From Candidatus Borrarchaeum weybense (GTDB lineage Archaea; Asgardarchaeota; Sifarchaeia; Borrarchaeales; Borrarchaeaceae): a DNA stretch of 64,000 nucleotides. Positions 1 to 8,164 of this stretch are shown in pieces (position 1 is the first letter of the stretch; every line of letters starts with the position of its first letter). The notes beneath the pieces were generated by a model, which saw nothing but the letters and a program-made list of their open reading frames with translations, searched no databases and was not told the DNA's origin. The DNA lies in assembly GCA_019057385.1 (NCBI GenBank), contig JAHQJS010000006.1, forward strand, positions 434,001 through 498,000, written 5' to 3'. Both the position numbers and the translations under genes were made by a program.

Positions 1-501
1 TAATAGCGCGTAGATCAGAAAAGTTATTTTCCAACCTTGTAAAACAGCTATGCCACCAGAAGCTATGGGGGATGCAATCTGTCCTACACTTCCTGCGAGA
101 CCATGCAAACCCATAGCATGTCCTCTTCCTTTTTCATCGAAAGCATGAGATAACATTGTCAGGCCGCTTGGATGGTATGTACTTCCTCCAGCTCCCATTA
201 TGACGAACCCAGCCAGTAAAATGTAAATATTTGGCGAAAATAAAGCAACAAGTGATCCTACCGCACATATGGTAAGCCCAAAAATGATTAGATTCTTAGC
301 CCCTACTTTATCAGCTAAAATACCGGTAGGTAACTGACCAACTCCATATGCCGCAACAAATGCTGTAACAAGCAAGCCAATTTCTATAAGATTAAGATTA
401 AATTCGATTGCGAGGAAAGGTAACAAAGGGGGAATCATTAATTGAAATGAATGATTTATGGCATGTCCAATTCCTGCGATAGTTAACGACATCTTTTTCA
501 T
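1..501 (-). CDS. MFS transporter, N-terminal part (runs off the window)
   Basis: This is the first 167 codons of a major facilitator transporter read leftward; the C-terminal part lies outside the window. The reading frame is open from the edge to an ATG at 499-501, preceded by a GGTGAG ribosome binding site. Translation shows hydrophobic segments, a loop 2-3 signature-like stretch with TGILADKVGAK, and then GGSTYHPSGLTMLSHAF followed by GHAMGLHGLAGSVGQ. That last pattern resembles the fosmidomycin-resistance-type (Fsr) branch of MFS, which exports small molecules using the proton gradient. Substrate is not predictable. The next gene leftward of its start, the MBL protein, is in the same direction. 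Confidence 0.85.
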   Translation of the reverse strand, partial: MKKMSLTIAGIGHAINHSFQLMIPPLLPFLAIEFNLNLIEIGLLVTAFVAAYGVGQLPTGILADKVGAKNLIIFGLTICAVGSLVALFSPNIYILLAGFVIMGAGGSTYHPSGLTMLSHAFDEKGRGHAMGLHGLAGSVGQIASPIASGGIAVLQGWKITFLIYALL

Positions 502-568
502 TATTATCCCAGCTCACCTAGCAAAAGTTATGCTTTTAAAAGTACCTTTTCTGGTAGGGCAGTTCCAA

Positions 569-1552
569 TCAGATTTCTGAAAAATCAATGAGCGGGCTTT
601 CACGAAATGAAAGTGGTTCTGCATCAAAGCCAAGTTTTCTTAGATGTGCTGCAAACTCATGGTCATAACCATGGCTGACAAACACTTTTTCGGGATTGCA
701 TGTCTCGACAGTCTCTACCAATTCGTTGAAATCCGCGTGGTCCGACAGCGGAAAAACCCGATCTACTTTCATTCGATGAACATAACTCTCTTCATCAATT
801 GCCCATCCACTAAAAAACGCTGTTTTCGCATTGACCTTTCGCATTAGTTTCGCTCTTCCGCTTTGAGGTGAAGTGATCAATATCCATGGTGGGATTTTTA
901 ACTGCTTGTTTTGTCCAAACCTTTCAAAATCTAGAAGTGGGACACCACATTCTCTATAAATATCGTTAATTTTCTTTATATTTTTATCTAGGTAGATGGG
1001 CGCGAAGTCTTCGAATATCTTACACAGTAATTGTGCCTTTCCAAGAGTATAACCCATCAAAACAACGGGACAACCCTTTTTAAACTGTTCTTCAATCCAG
1101 TCTTTTGCATCCTTGACGATTTCTTCGGATGGAGGAAAAATGTATTTTTCTTTGCCAAATGTGGCTTCTAAAATTGCGTAATCACATTTTTCAGGTATAA
1201 ATTTCCCTAAAAACTCGCGTTCTCTTAAAGTAAAATCTGAGGTAAAGACTATCTTCTTATCATTTTCAATGACCAATGCTCTTGAGCCAAGAACATGTCC
1301 AGTATCAACCATTCTCAGATTGAGATTGTTGATTGACAGTTCTTCGTTGATTGTATTGATCAATGAGTGATTTCTTCTAGCTGATACAAGTTTTTCTGTC
1401 TCCAGAGAGCACAATTTTGGAATTGGAGTTTTTTTCCTCAGCATGTGATCAGCATGGCTGTGAGATATGAATATAATATTTCCTTGAGGTTCCTTCGTTG
1501 GATCTAGTGCGATTTTGAATTTCGGCAATTGTAGTATTATGTTGTCATTCAT
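569..1552 (-). CDS. MBL-fold exonuclease-like protein (COG1236-type)
   Basis: A metallo-beta-lactamase-fold protein, probably a nuclease acting on RNA or DNA ends. The metal-binding motif HSHADH lies near residue 30. A further conserved aspartate follows in FTSDF, and a late histidine lies in FVSHGYDHEF. The middle section carries GYTLGKAQLL and the protein ends with a short hydrophilic tail. This layout matches the archaeal exonucleases of the beta-lactamase fold related to mRNA 3'-end processing factors and Artemis/SNM1 enzymes; no KH domain is present. The frame stays open to 1585, but the ATG at 1552 begins the conserved part and has GGAG about 11 nt upstream, so I prefer it. Exact substrate is unknown. 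Confidence 0.75.
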   Translation of the reverse strand: MNDNIILQLPKFKIALDPTKEPQGNIIFISHSHADHMLRKKTPIPKLCSLETEKLVSARRNHSLINTINEELSINNLNLRMVDTGHVLGSRALVIENDKKIVFTSDFTLREREFLGKFIPEKCDYAILEATFGKEKYIFPPSEEIVKDAKDWIEEQFKKGCPVVLMGYTLGKAQLLCKIFEDFAPIYLDKNIKKINDIYRECGVPLLDFERFGQNKQLKIPPWILITSPQSGRAKLMRKVNAKTAFFSGWAIDEESYVHRMKVDRVFPLSDHADFNELVETVETCNPEKVFVSHGYDHEFAAHLRKLGFDAEPLSFRESPLIDFSEI

Positions 1553-1868
1553 TTTACACAGTGCTCCAATGCATTTAAAATACAAAGGGTATCTAACACA
1601 GTTTTTAGTTCGTTTTTTGTAGATAGATTGAACTTTAGTGTCATTTGAGTATTCTTATCGTTTTTATTTCTAAGTCGTGAAACAAGTTTTCATGTAAGAC
1701 GAGGACTTTATAAGTATCGGATGAGTTTCTTATACACCATTATTTAAAAATGACGGCGGGAAGTCCCCTTCCGAAAAGTGGGGGGATTAAAGCCGCTAAC
1801 TTTGAATAATGTTTTGGATAGAATAGATGTGATGAATATCGGGAGGAAGGCAGGGATATAAAACTCCC

Positions 1869-1934
1869 GTTAGGATGACAGACGAGACGCCCCTGTTAGC
1901 CAGGATTCGGACAGTTGCTAACCCGCGCGAATAA
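1869..1934 (+). pseudogene. TnpB C-terminal remnant
   Basis: Twenty-one codons plus TAA, reading VRMTDETPLLARIRTVANPRE. Upstream the frame is TPVRM..., which resembles the KTPVE/TPVRM motif and following low-complexity tail at the C-terminus of many archaeal TnpB proteins. The frame is closed upstream by stops, so only the tail survives after an internal deletion. Position between a shared left end and an IS605-type right end supports the reading. Similarity is by eye only. Confidence 0.45.
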
Positions 1935-2139
1935 CCGCGAAGGTAAAAGGATAATAGCATTTGACGAATCCCTATGATGTGATGCTGGAATTGAAGTTTC
2001 CTATCACAGAATGCCAGGTGGACAGGCCATCCTCAAAAGAGGATGATCTGCGACATACAGCAGAACGTAAAACAAGAGTTTCCCGAAAGGGTTGGGAGGA
2101 CTCGCAGGAAGTTCCATCCGTCAGGGTGGGATAGTTCAC
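1935..2139 (+). ncRNA. Candidate omega-RNA (TnpB guide scaffold) of the relic element
   Basis: In IS605-family elements the DNA after the tnpB stop, through the right end, encodes the omega-RNA that guides TnpB. The same position here is 205 nt of sequence richer in G and C than its surroundings, with several self-complementary segments such as CATCCTC/GAGGATG (around 2029-2047) and TTCCCGAAAGGG (around 2079-2090). It ends at the right-end hairpin and ATAGTTCAC. If transcribed, its guide would be the flanking sequence starting near 2140. No intact tnpB is nearby, so any activity would need a protein encoded elsewhere. Function is inference. Confidence 0.4.
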
Positions 2140-2325
2140 AAATGCTTCAAGAATGACTAGTAATATCCAAGATACGCGGCTCGTTATCTCACAATCTTAG
2201 TTAAGTTTTTAGAAGAAAAATCATCATCGTCCTTTCTGAATTTCATTCTTGAAACATGGATCTGCCTTTTTTGCGCACATCGGGCATCAATCGTGTGATT
2301 AAAAAATCTTAAAGGTGCAAAAAGC

Positions 2326-3027
2326 GTGGATGTAAGAAGAGGAAAATTATGGTACGATCGCATCAGAATTTGGGCTTTCTTTATTCTTCTAGTTCTGATG
2401 GCATATCATAGTTTGAAATACTACACTATATCTTACAGATATGCTGGTTTGAGTCTTTTAGTAGAAGTTCTAGGGATTGGTTTATTTATTTTAGTTTTCC
2501 TGTTCGGTGTTTTTTGTTGTTTTCTCGCTGTGACGGTGGTTCATGCTAAAGTAGAAAAACTTGAAAAACGAAAGAATATCATACTCTTTCAGATCCTTTT
2601 CTACTTGTTCTTAGCGTTGGCATCAATTTCTTATAGTTTTTCACTTGCTGAAGGTATCTTTGGCGCTCGTGCACAGCTTTTTTTCTCAAGAAATATCCGT
2701 ACTATCATTAGTGGTTTTTATTCCAGCCTTTTTGTATTAACTATCCTTAAAGAGGTTAGAATCGCTCTAAAAGAAGTAGAGACGGAATATGAACGGCGTA
2801 TTCGTTTGATTAAACGAGGAAGTGACCTCAAAAAATTTGAAAAAACTCAACCCAGTTATAAGCTAGATAATTTACTGGATTTCCTATTCAAAACCTCTGT
2901 AACTCAGATCTTAATGATTTTTGGCTATAATTTGCTGCTACTCTATGTCGATGAATCATTCTTGGTGAATGTAGGCTTTACTATTTCTTCTTATGCCATT
3001 GAATTGATTAAACAATGGATTGTTTAG
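2326..3027 (+). CDS. Polytopic membrane protein of unknown function
   Basis: 233 residues starting at GTG with GGTG upstream. The hydropathy by eye gives about five membrane segments: near residues 12-30, 42-70, 84-106, 120-142 and 190-230. A charged cytoplasmic-type loop around residues 145-185 is rich in Arg, Lys and Glu. No family was recognised. It stands alone between the IS605 relic and the ribonucleotide reductase gene, in the same direction as the latter but separated by about 190 bp, so it is probably its own transcription unit. Confidence 0.65.
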   Translation: MDVRRGKLWYDRIRIWAFFILLVLMAYHSLKYYTISYRYAGLSLLVEVLGIGLFILVFLFGVFCCFLAVTVVHAKVEKLEKRKNIILFQILFYLFLALASISYSFSLAEGIFGARAQLFFSRNIRTIISGFYSSLFVLTILKEVRIALKEVETEYERRIRLIKRGSDLKKFEKTQPSYKLDNLLDFLFKTSVTQILMIFGYNLLLLYVDESFLVNVGFTISSYAIELIKQWIV

Positions 3028-3221
3028 TCACTTTACTGTTATATCTAATTGAAACCAATTTATTGGTTGAATAAAAGGTCTTAAAGCCCGACAAATCTAG
3101 TACTTTTTGTATATCATATAAAATGACGGTATCTCTAAATAGTGTGATTTTAACCCCAATTCCATTTTTCTAAAAGAATGGTTTATTAAATCAAGAATCA
3201 TAGTATTGGTGAGGGAAAAAA

Positions 3222-6200
3222 TTGACTTTGAGTTTATCTGAAAATTCACTAAAAATTCTCGAGCGCCGCTATTTGGCCAAGAACGAGAAAAGGGAACTAA
3301 TTGAAACACCTGAGGAAATGTTTAGTCGTGTCGCTAATAATATAGCTTCTGCGGAGGCACTCTATGGCGGCGATGTTGAACGAATGGGATTAGATTTTTA
3401 TGAAATAATGACTTCCTTTAAGTTTCTCCCTAACTCTCCGACGCTTATGAACGCTGGTCGAGAACTTCAGCAATTATCTGCATGTTTTGTAATTCCAATT
3501 GACGATTCTATTGACAGTATCTTCGACGCAGTTAAGTATACTGCTCTAATTCACAAGAGTGGTGGCGGAACGGGGTTTGCTTTTTCTCGCTTGCGTCCTA
3601 AAAATGATGTAGTTCGAACGACCGGGGGCATAGCTAGTGGTCCCATCTCCTTTATGAAAGTACTTAATACTAGTACTGAAGTTATCAAGCAAGGAGGATG
3701 CTTAGTTCCTAATACTTTAGTCTTTTCAAATAAAGGTCTCCTTCGTTTGAACGAGTTAGTAGATGAAAAAGTTCGGGGCTGGCAGGAACACGATCTAAAA
3801 GTTGCTACCGATAATGGAGAAAAGATATCTCCCCGAGGATATAATAATGGAGTTGTATCTGTTCTCAGAGTTACTACTGAACAAGAGATTAATCTTACAG
3901 GTACACCTAATCACAAGGTAAAAGTGATGACAGATGAAGGGACTGTTTGGAGACAATTAAGTGAATTAAGACCAGGAGATGCTATTCTTGTTAAATTAGG
4001 ACAGCATAGAGGACAAATTCAAAAACTTAAGCACCCTGAAATTCAGCATCACAACCAGAAAGAAATTGATCTTCCTTCAGTTCTAGATGAATCACTGGCC
4101 TTCTTACTTGGTCTTCTGGCAGGTGATGGTTTTGTTGCGAGTGGATTAAAAGATTATCGTATCGGGTTCAGTATCAGTCATAATTCTTACTTGATTGAAG
4201 AGTTACCAGAATTTTTGGAGAAATTATTTCCAGGTATTCACGTTCAGCTAATGCAGAAAGATGATGATGCTTCAGTCAATTTTATTGTGAGCAGTCGGTC
4301 ACTTAAGGAATTTTTGGTATTAAATAATCTATCAAAGGAAGAAAGCCATAAGGTATCAGTTCCTCTATTAATAAGGAAAAGCCCACCATCTGTGGTCGGG
4401 GCTTATTTAAGAGGTCTCTTCGAAGCTGATGGTACAATAACACATGGATATCCCGTACTAACATCTACTTCTCATCGGTTAATTCAAGAAGCGTCTGCAT
4501 TACTAATAGGATTAGGATGCCCTGTATCCATACGTGAAATTCCTGCAAATGAAGATCGCTTTGGATCAGACAATCTATGGTCCCTAAAACTGCGATCCCA
4601 CGTTGCTTTAGATGTCTGGAAAGACAAGATTGGATGCGATTCACGATCTCGTTTTGTTAGTTGCTACGATTTTTCACCAGATTTAGAAAGAGAGCAAAAT
4701 TATGTACTTCCAAGTGTCAAATGGTGGGTTGAGCCTGTTCTAAAAGCTATTACCCTACCACAGAGAGATAAAAAGGGAAGGGGAATGGGAAAGAAATTCA
4801 GATCAACTGCACCTAAGTTGCGAAATAAACTTCTACGTTATATTCGTGGAGAGCGGCAATTTACCTTTAGTGCTTATTGTAATCTATCAAAAGAATACCC
4901 CGAATTCACTGCGAATGCTCGTGATGTTAACAATTTATGGTTCATTACTGTTACAGATATTCAAAAAGTAGGCAAATCACAAACCATGGATTTAGAGGTC
5001 AATGAAAACCATACTTATTTAGCCCATGGAATGGTCACCCACAACACAAGGCGTGGCGCTAATATGGGCATTCTCCGCGTAGATCATCCCGATATAATTG
5101 AATTTATTACCTCGAAAAGTGACCTAACAGAACTAACCAACTTCAATATTTCAGTCGCAGCAACTGATGAGTTTATGAAAGCAGTAAAAACTGATCGGAA
5201 ATATAATTTGATTAATCCTCGCACAAATAAAATAGTTGAAACTCTAGACGCAAAAGATGTATTCGATTTGATTATTGAAATGGCTTGGAAAAACGGAGAG
5301 CCCGGTTTATTCTTTATTGATCGTGCAAATCAATTTAATCCTACGCCCGCTTTAGGAGATTATGAAAGCACTAATCCTTGTTTGCCAGGAGATACTTTAA
5401 TTGCAACTGCAGATGGAAGGGGAACAATTCCGATAGAAAAACTTGCTAATGAAGACAAAGATGTTCCTGTATTTACAGAAAATAATGACGGCAAAATTGT
5501 AGTTAGATATATGCGAAGACCTAGACTTACTGGAAAGAATGTTCCTGTCTATAAAATTGCTTTAGATTCAGGAGATGTTATTAAAGCAACTAAAAATCAT
5601 GTCTTCTACCTTAGAGATGGAACTAGTAGACGCACAGACGAGTTAAAGCCAGGCGACAGTCTTCATGTTTTAACCAAAGTATTACAATGGCAAAAGGGAA
5701 AATACACAAAAAATAGGTCAAAAAAATATTGGAGGATGTATAATCGAGGAATATCGGATAAATCAGAGCACAATATCATTGCAAGGTTTTTCCATAATAA
5801 TAATAAAGAAATATCTGAAGATTGTGTAGTCCATCATATTGATTTTAATTCAACAAATAACTCGCCTACTAATCTTGAAATTCTTAGAATCAGTGACCAT
5901 GATCAACTTCATAGTCATTCAATAAAAGGTGAAAACAATCCGCTCTATAAATTAAAGCAAAACAAGGAAGTTTGGGAAAAATATAAAGCTGAGAATCCGT
6001 TTTATAATACTAAAGGTGAAAATAACCCTAATTATAGGAAGCATCACTCAGAAGAAACGAAAAGAAAAATAGGAGAAAAATCTAGAGAATTATTTGCCAA
6101 TCCTGAAGTAAGAAAAGCGTTTTCAGAGAGAATGACCAAACTCTGGAATGATGAGAACTATCAAAAAAATGCAGAAAAAGGTTTTCATAAAAGAGCCTTA

Positions 6201-8135
6201 CGTAAATTAGAAGAATGTAGAGAAAAAACAGATCTGCAATGTTATTTGAAAGGAAATAGTGTTATGGTCAAGAAAACCTGTGAAAACTGTGGATCTGAAT
6301 TTTCAATTAGTTTTAGCGAAAGAGAACTTGGCTTTTGTGGCAAAGAATGCTTCATGGACTTTTTAAATTCAGATGACTCAATTTTCGAAAAAAGAGTAGA
6401 AGGCGTAAGAAATGCTTACAAAGAGAGAGCAAGACGAAATAAAGAACAACAAATTGAAAAATACATAGAATTACTGGACAAACTAGACCGTGTACCATTT
6501 AAGAAAGAATGGGAAGATTTCTGCAAAGAATCAATAGTTACTTTTAGATTAGGGACTAAATATGGTTCCAAGACTTACAAAGAATTAAAAGAAGCCGCAG
6601 ATATGTACAATCATAAAATCGTTTCAATTGAATACCTAGGCAAAGAAGATGTATATAATGGGACAGTAGATGATTTTCATACATTTTTTATTGGAGGTTT
6701 CGAGTCTAAGAGCAAGAATAGAAAGAAAGTAAGATTCATTAAAACTAAAAACTGCGGCGAGCAATTGTTACTTCCTATGGAGAGCTGCAATTTAGGTTCC
6801 ATCAATCTTTCAAAGATGGTTAAACAAGAAAACGGACACTGCACAGTTGATTATGAGGAATTGAAGAGAGTGGTTAGACTTTCAGTAAGATTTCTCGATA
6901 ATGTTATTGATATGAACAACTATCCACTTCCAGAAATTGAAAAAATGACTAAAGAAAATAGAAAGATTGGTTTGGGAGTTATGGGGTGGGCAGATTTACT
7001 AATTCAATTGAGAATTCCTTATGATTCACTAGATGCTCTTGAACTTGCAGAAAAAATCATGAGGTTTATTTCAGAAGAAGGCCGCAAAGCATCTGAAGAC
7101 TTAGCTAAGGAACGTGGTCAATTTCCAAGTTTCGACGATAGTATCTACAAGGATTCAACACCACTACGTAATGCAACAGTTACCACCATAGCTCCCACTG
7201 GAACTATTAGCATGATAGCAGATTGTTCAAGTGGAATTGAACCTCTATTTGCTGTAAGTTATTTCAAGAAAGTAATGGATGGTGAAAAACTCGTAACTGT
7301 CAACTCGTACTTCGAAGGCATTGCAAATGAAGAAGGCATTTACAGTCAAGATTTAATGCAGAAAATTGCAGAACAAGGAACTATTCAAAAAATTGATGAA
7401 ATTCCTGAGCATATTCGTAGACTTTTCGTCACAGCACATGATATCACACCTGAATGGCATGTGCGTATGCAAGCTGCGTTTCAGAAATATACTGATAACG
7501 CTGTCAGTAAAACGGTAAATATGCCGCAAGAGGCCACAAAGTCCGATGTAGCAACTGTATTTATGACTGCTTATGAACTGGGTTGTAAAGGAGTAACTGT
7601 GTTTCGTTATGGTAGTAGAGAAGCAGTTGTGAATATAGGCAAGGCTGAGGAGGCTCCTAAAGAGGATGTACTTACACCACGCACTAGACCGTCTGTGACT
7701 GTAGGTGAGACGGAAAGAATAAGAACTGGATGCGGTAATCTTTACGTTACCATAAACGCTGATAGCGAGGGTCTTTTTGAGGTATTTTCAACGCTTGGAC
7801 ATTCTGGGGGATGTCCTAGTGCCCAATCGGAGGCAATCAGTCGTCTAATTTCATTATCTCTTCGTTCAGGTGTAAAAATTGAATCAATTGTCAAGCAATT
7901 GCGAGAAATACGTTGTCCGTCAGCTTCTTGGGACGAAGGTACGTTGATTCTCTCATGTCCTGATGCAATTGGCAAGGCACTTTCTCGATATATCGAAAGA
8001 CACGAAATAGAAGGCTCTTATGAAAAAACTGCTATGAAATCATATTATGGTGTTTGTCCAGATTGCGGAGGACAACTTGTTCACGAAGAAGGTTGTCTAA
8101 TCTGTAAGTCATGTGGAGCATCAAAGTGTGAGTAA
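3222..8135 (+). CDS. nrdJ: Adenosylcobalamin-dependent (class II) ribonucleotide reductase with two inteins
   Basis: Reduces ribonucleotides to deoxyribonucleotides using a thiyl radical generated from coenzyme B12. The 1,637-residue precursor contains two inteins; after splicing the extein would be about 730 residues, normal for class II enzymes. Extein landmarks are Cys88 in LSACFVIP, the RRGANMG motif after intein 1, the NPCGE active-site motif rebuilt when intein 2 leaves, Cys1189 in ESCNLGS eleven residues after the thiyl Cys, and the phosphate-binding PTGTIS. The C-terminus has a Cys-rich zinc-ribbon-like tail with CPDC, CLIC and SCGASKC, the usual site of redox exchange. The start is TTG with GGTGAGGG upstream. 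The cobalt transporter and corrinoid methyltransferase genes in this window fit a B12-using cell. Confidence 0.95.
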   Translation: MTLSLSENSLKILERRYLAKNEKRELIETPEEMFSRVANNIASAEALYGGDVERMGLDFYEIMTSFKFLPNSPTLMNAGRELQQLSACFVIPIDDSIDSIFDAVKYTALIHKSGGGTGFAFSRLRPKNDVVRTTGGIASGPISFMKVLNTSTEVIKQGGCLVPNTLVFSNKGLLRLNELVDEKVRGWQEHDLKVATDNGEKISPRGYNNGVVSVLRVTTEQEINLTGTPNHKVKVMTDEGTVWRQLSELRPGDAILVKLGQHRGQIQKLKHPEIQHHNQKEIDLPSVLDESLAFLLGLLAGDGFVASGLKDYRIGFSISHNSYLIEELPEFLEKLFPGIHVQLMQKDDDASVNFIVSSRSLKEFLVLNNLSKEESHKVSVPLLIRKSPPSVVGAYLRGLFEADGTITHGYPVLTSTSHRLIQEASALLIGLGCPVSIREIPANEDRFGSDNLWSLKLRSHVALDVWKDKIGCDSRSRFVSCYDFSPDLEREQNYVLPSVKWWVEPVLKAITLPQRDKKGRGMGKKFRSTAPKLRNKLLRYIRGERQFTFSAYCNLSKEYPEFTANARDVNNLWFITVTDIQKVGKSQTMDLEVNENHTYLAHGMVTHNTRRGANMGILRVDHPDIIEFITSKSDLTELTNFNISVAATDEFMKAVKTDRKYNLINPRTNKIVETLDAKDVFDLIIEMAWKNGEPGLFFIDRANQFNPTPALGDYESTNPCLPGDTLIATADGRGTIPIEKLANEDKDVPVFTENNDGKIVVRYMRRPRLTGKNVPVYKIALDSGDVIKATKNHVFYLRDGTSRRTDELKPGDSLHVLTKVLQWQKGKYTKNRSKKYWRMYNRGISDKSEHNIIARFFHNNNKEISEDCVVHHIDFNSTNNSPTNLEILRISDHDQLHSHSIKGENNPLYKLKQNKEVWEKYKAENPFYNTKGENNPNYRKHHSEETKRKIGEKSRELFANPEVRKAFSERMTKLWNDENYQKNAEKGFHKRALRKLEECREKTDLQCYLKGNSVMVKKTCENCGSEFSISFSERELGFCGKECFMDFLNSDDSIFEKRVEGVRNAYKERARRNKEQQIEKYIELLDKLDRVPFKKEWEDFCKESIVTFRLGTKYGSKTYKELKEAADMYNHKIVSIEYLGKEDVYNGTVDDFHTFFIGGFESKSKNRKKVRFIKTKNCGEQLLLPMESCNLGSINLSKMVKQENGHCTVDYEELKRVVRLSVRFLDNVIDMNNYPLPEIEKMTKENRKIGLGVMGWADLLIQLRIPYDSLDALELAEKIMRFISEEGRKASEDLAKERGQFPSFDDSIYKDSTPLRNATVTTIAPTGTISMIADCSSGIEPLFAVSYFKKVMDGEKLVTVNSYFEGIANEEGIYSQDLMQKIAEQGTIQKIDEIPEHIRRLFVTAHDITPEWHVRMQAAFQKYTDNAVSKTVNMPQEATKSDVATVFMTAYELGCKGVTVFRYGSREAVVNIGKAEEAPKEDVLTPRTRPSVTVGETERIRTGCGNLYVTINADSEGLFEVFSTLGHSGGCPSAQSEAISRLISLSLRSGVKIESIVKQLREIRCPSASWDEGTLILSCPDAIGKALSRYIERHEIEGSYEKTAMKSYYGVCPDCGGQLVHEEGCLICKSCGASKCE
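3699..5045 (+). other. Intein 1 in ribonucleotide reductase (LAGLIDADG type)
   Basis: Residues 160-608 (449 aa) of the precursor. It begins with Cys in CLVPNTLVFSNKGL (splicing block A) and ends with HTYLAHGMVTHN (blocks F and G, with terminal His-Asn); the next extein residue is Thr. Two LAGLIDADG-family motifs, LLGLLAGDG near residue 300 and LRGLFEADG near residue 400, mark a homing endonuclease with its acidic residues intact. The insertion falls between EVIKQGG and TRRGANMG, a conserved extein site. All splice-junction residues are present, so it should be active for splicing. Confidence 0.93.
5379..6752 (+). other. Intein 2 in ribonucleotide reductase (HNH/NUMOD type)
   Basis: Residues 720-1177 (458 aa). 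It begins with Cys in CLPGDTLIATADG and ends with a long segment from VDDFHTFFIGG to FIKTKN, followed by Cys. The endonuclease region has an HNH-like motif (VVHHIDFNSTNNSP, near residue 870) and two NUMOD3-type DNA-binding repeats with GENNP. A four-Cys cluster of CENC...CGKEC type follows near residues 1018-1045. The terminal Asn is not preceded by the usual His, which is a known variant. The +1 residue is the catalytic thiyl cysteine of the enzyme, so the enzyme should be inactive until splicing. Confidence 0.9.
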
Positions 8136-8164
8136 TCTCCCTTTTTCCATTAGACGAGTTAGAT

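Larger units (their letters stand above)
1745..2139 (+). mobile_element. Internally deleted IS200/IS605-type element (tnpB relic, MITE-like)
   Basis: About 395 bp with the ends of an IS605-family element but no intact gene. The left end at 1754-1796 folds into a hairpin closed by CGGC/GCCG with a CCGAAA-containing loop. Nearly the same left end occurs at 24569-24612 on the other strand, ahead of a recognisable TnpB N-terminus. The right end at 2110-2139 is the typical IS605 terminus: a hairpin of CCATCC/GGGTGG type followed by ATAGTTCAC. Between them lie the last codons of a TnpB-like frame (1869-1934) and a G/C-richer, structured stretch. The element looks like a tnpB copy that lost most of its coding region but kept both ends. 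Exact cleavage points cannot be fixed without an empty site. Confidence 0.65.

Noticed and set aside
1745..2139. RNase P RNA or other housekeeping RNA
   Set aside because: The structured region first suggested a large RNA gene, but the conserved RNase P and SRP motifs are missing, while both termini match IS605 ends and a TnpB tail is inside.
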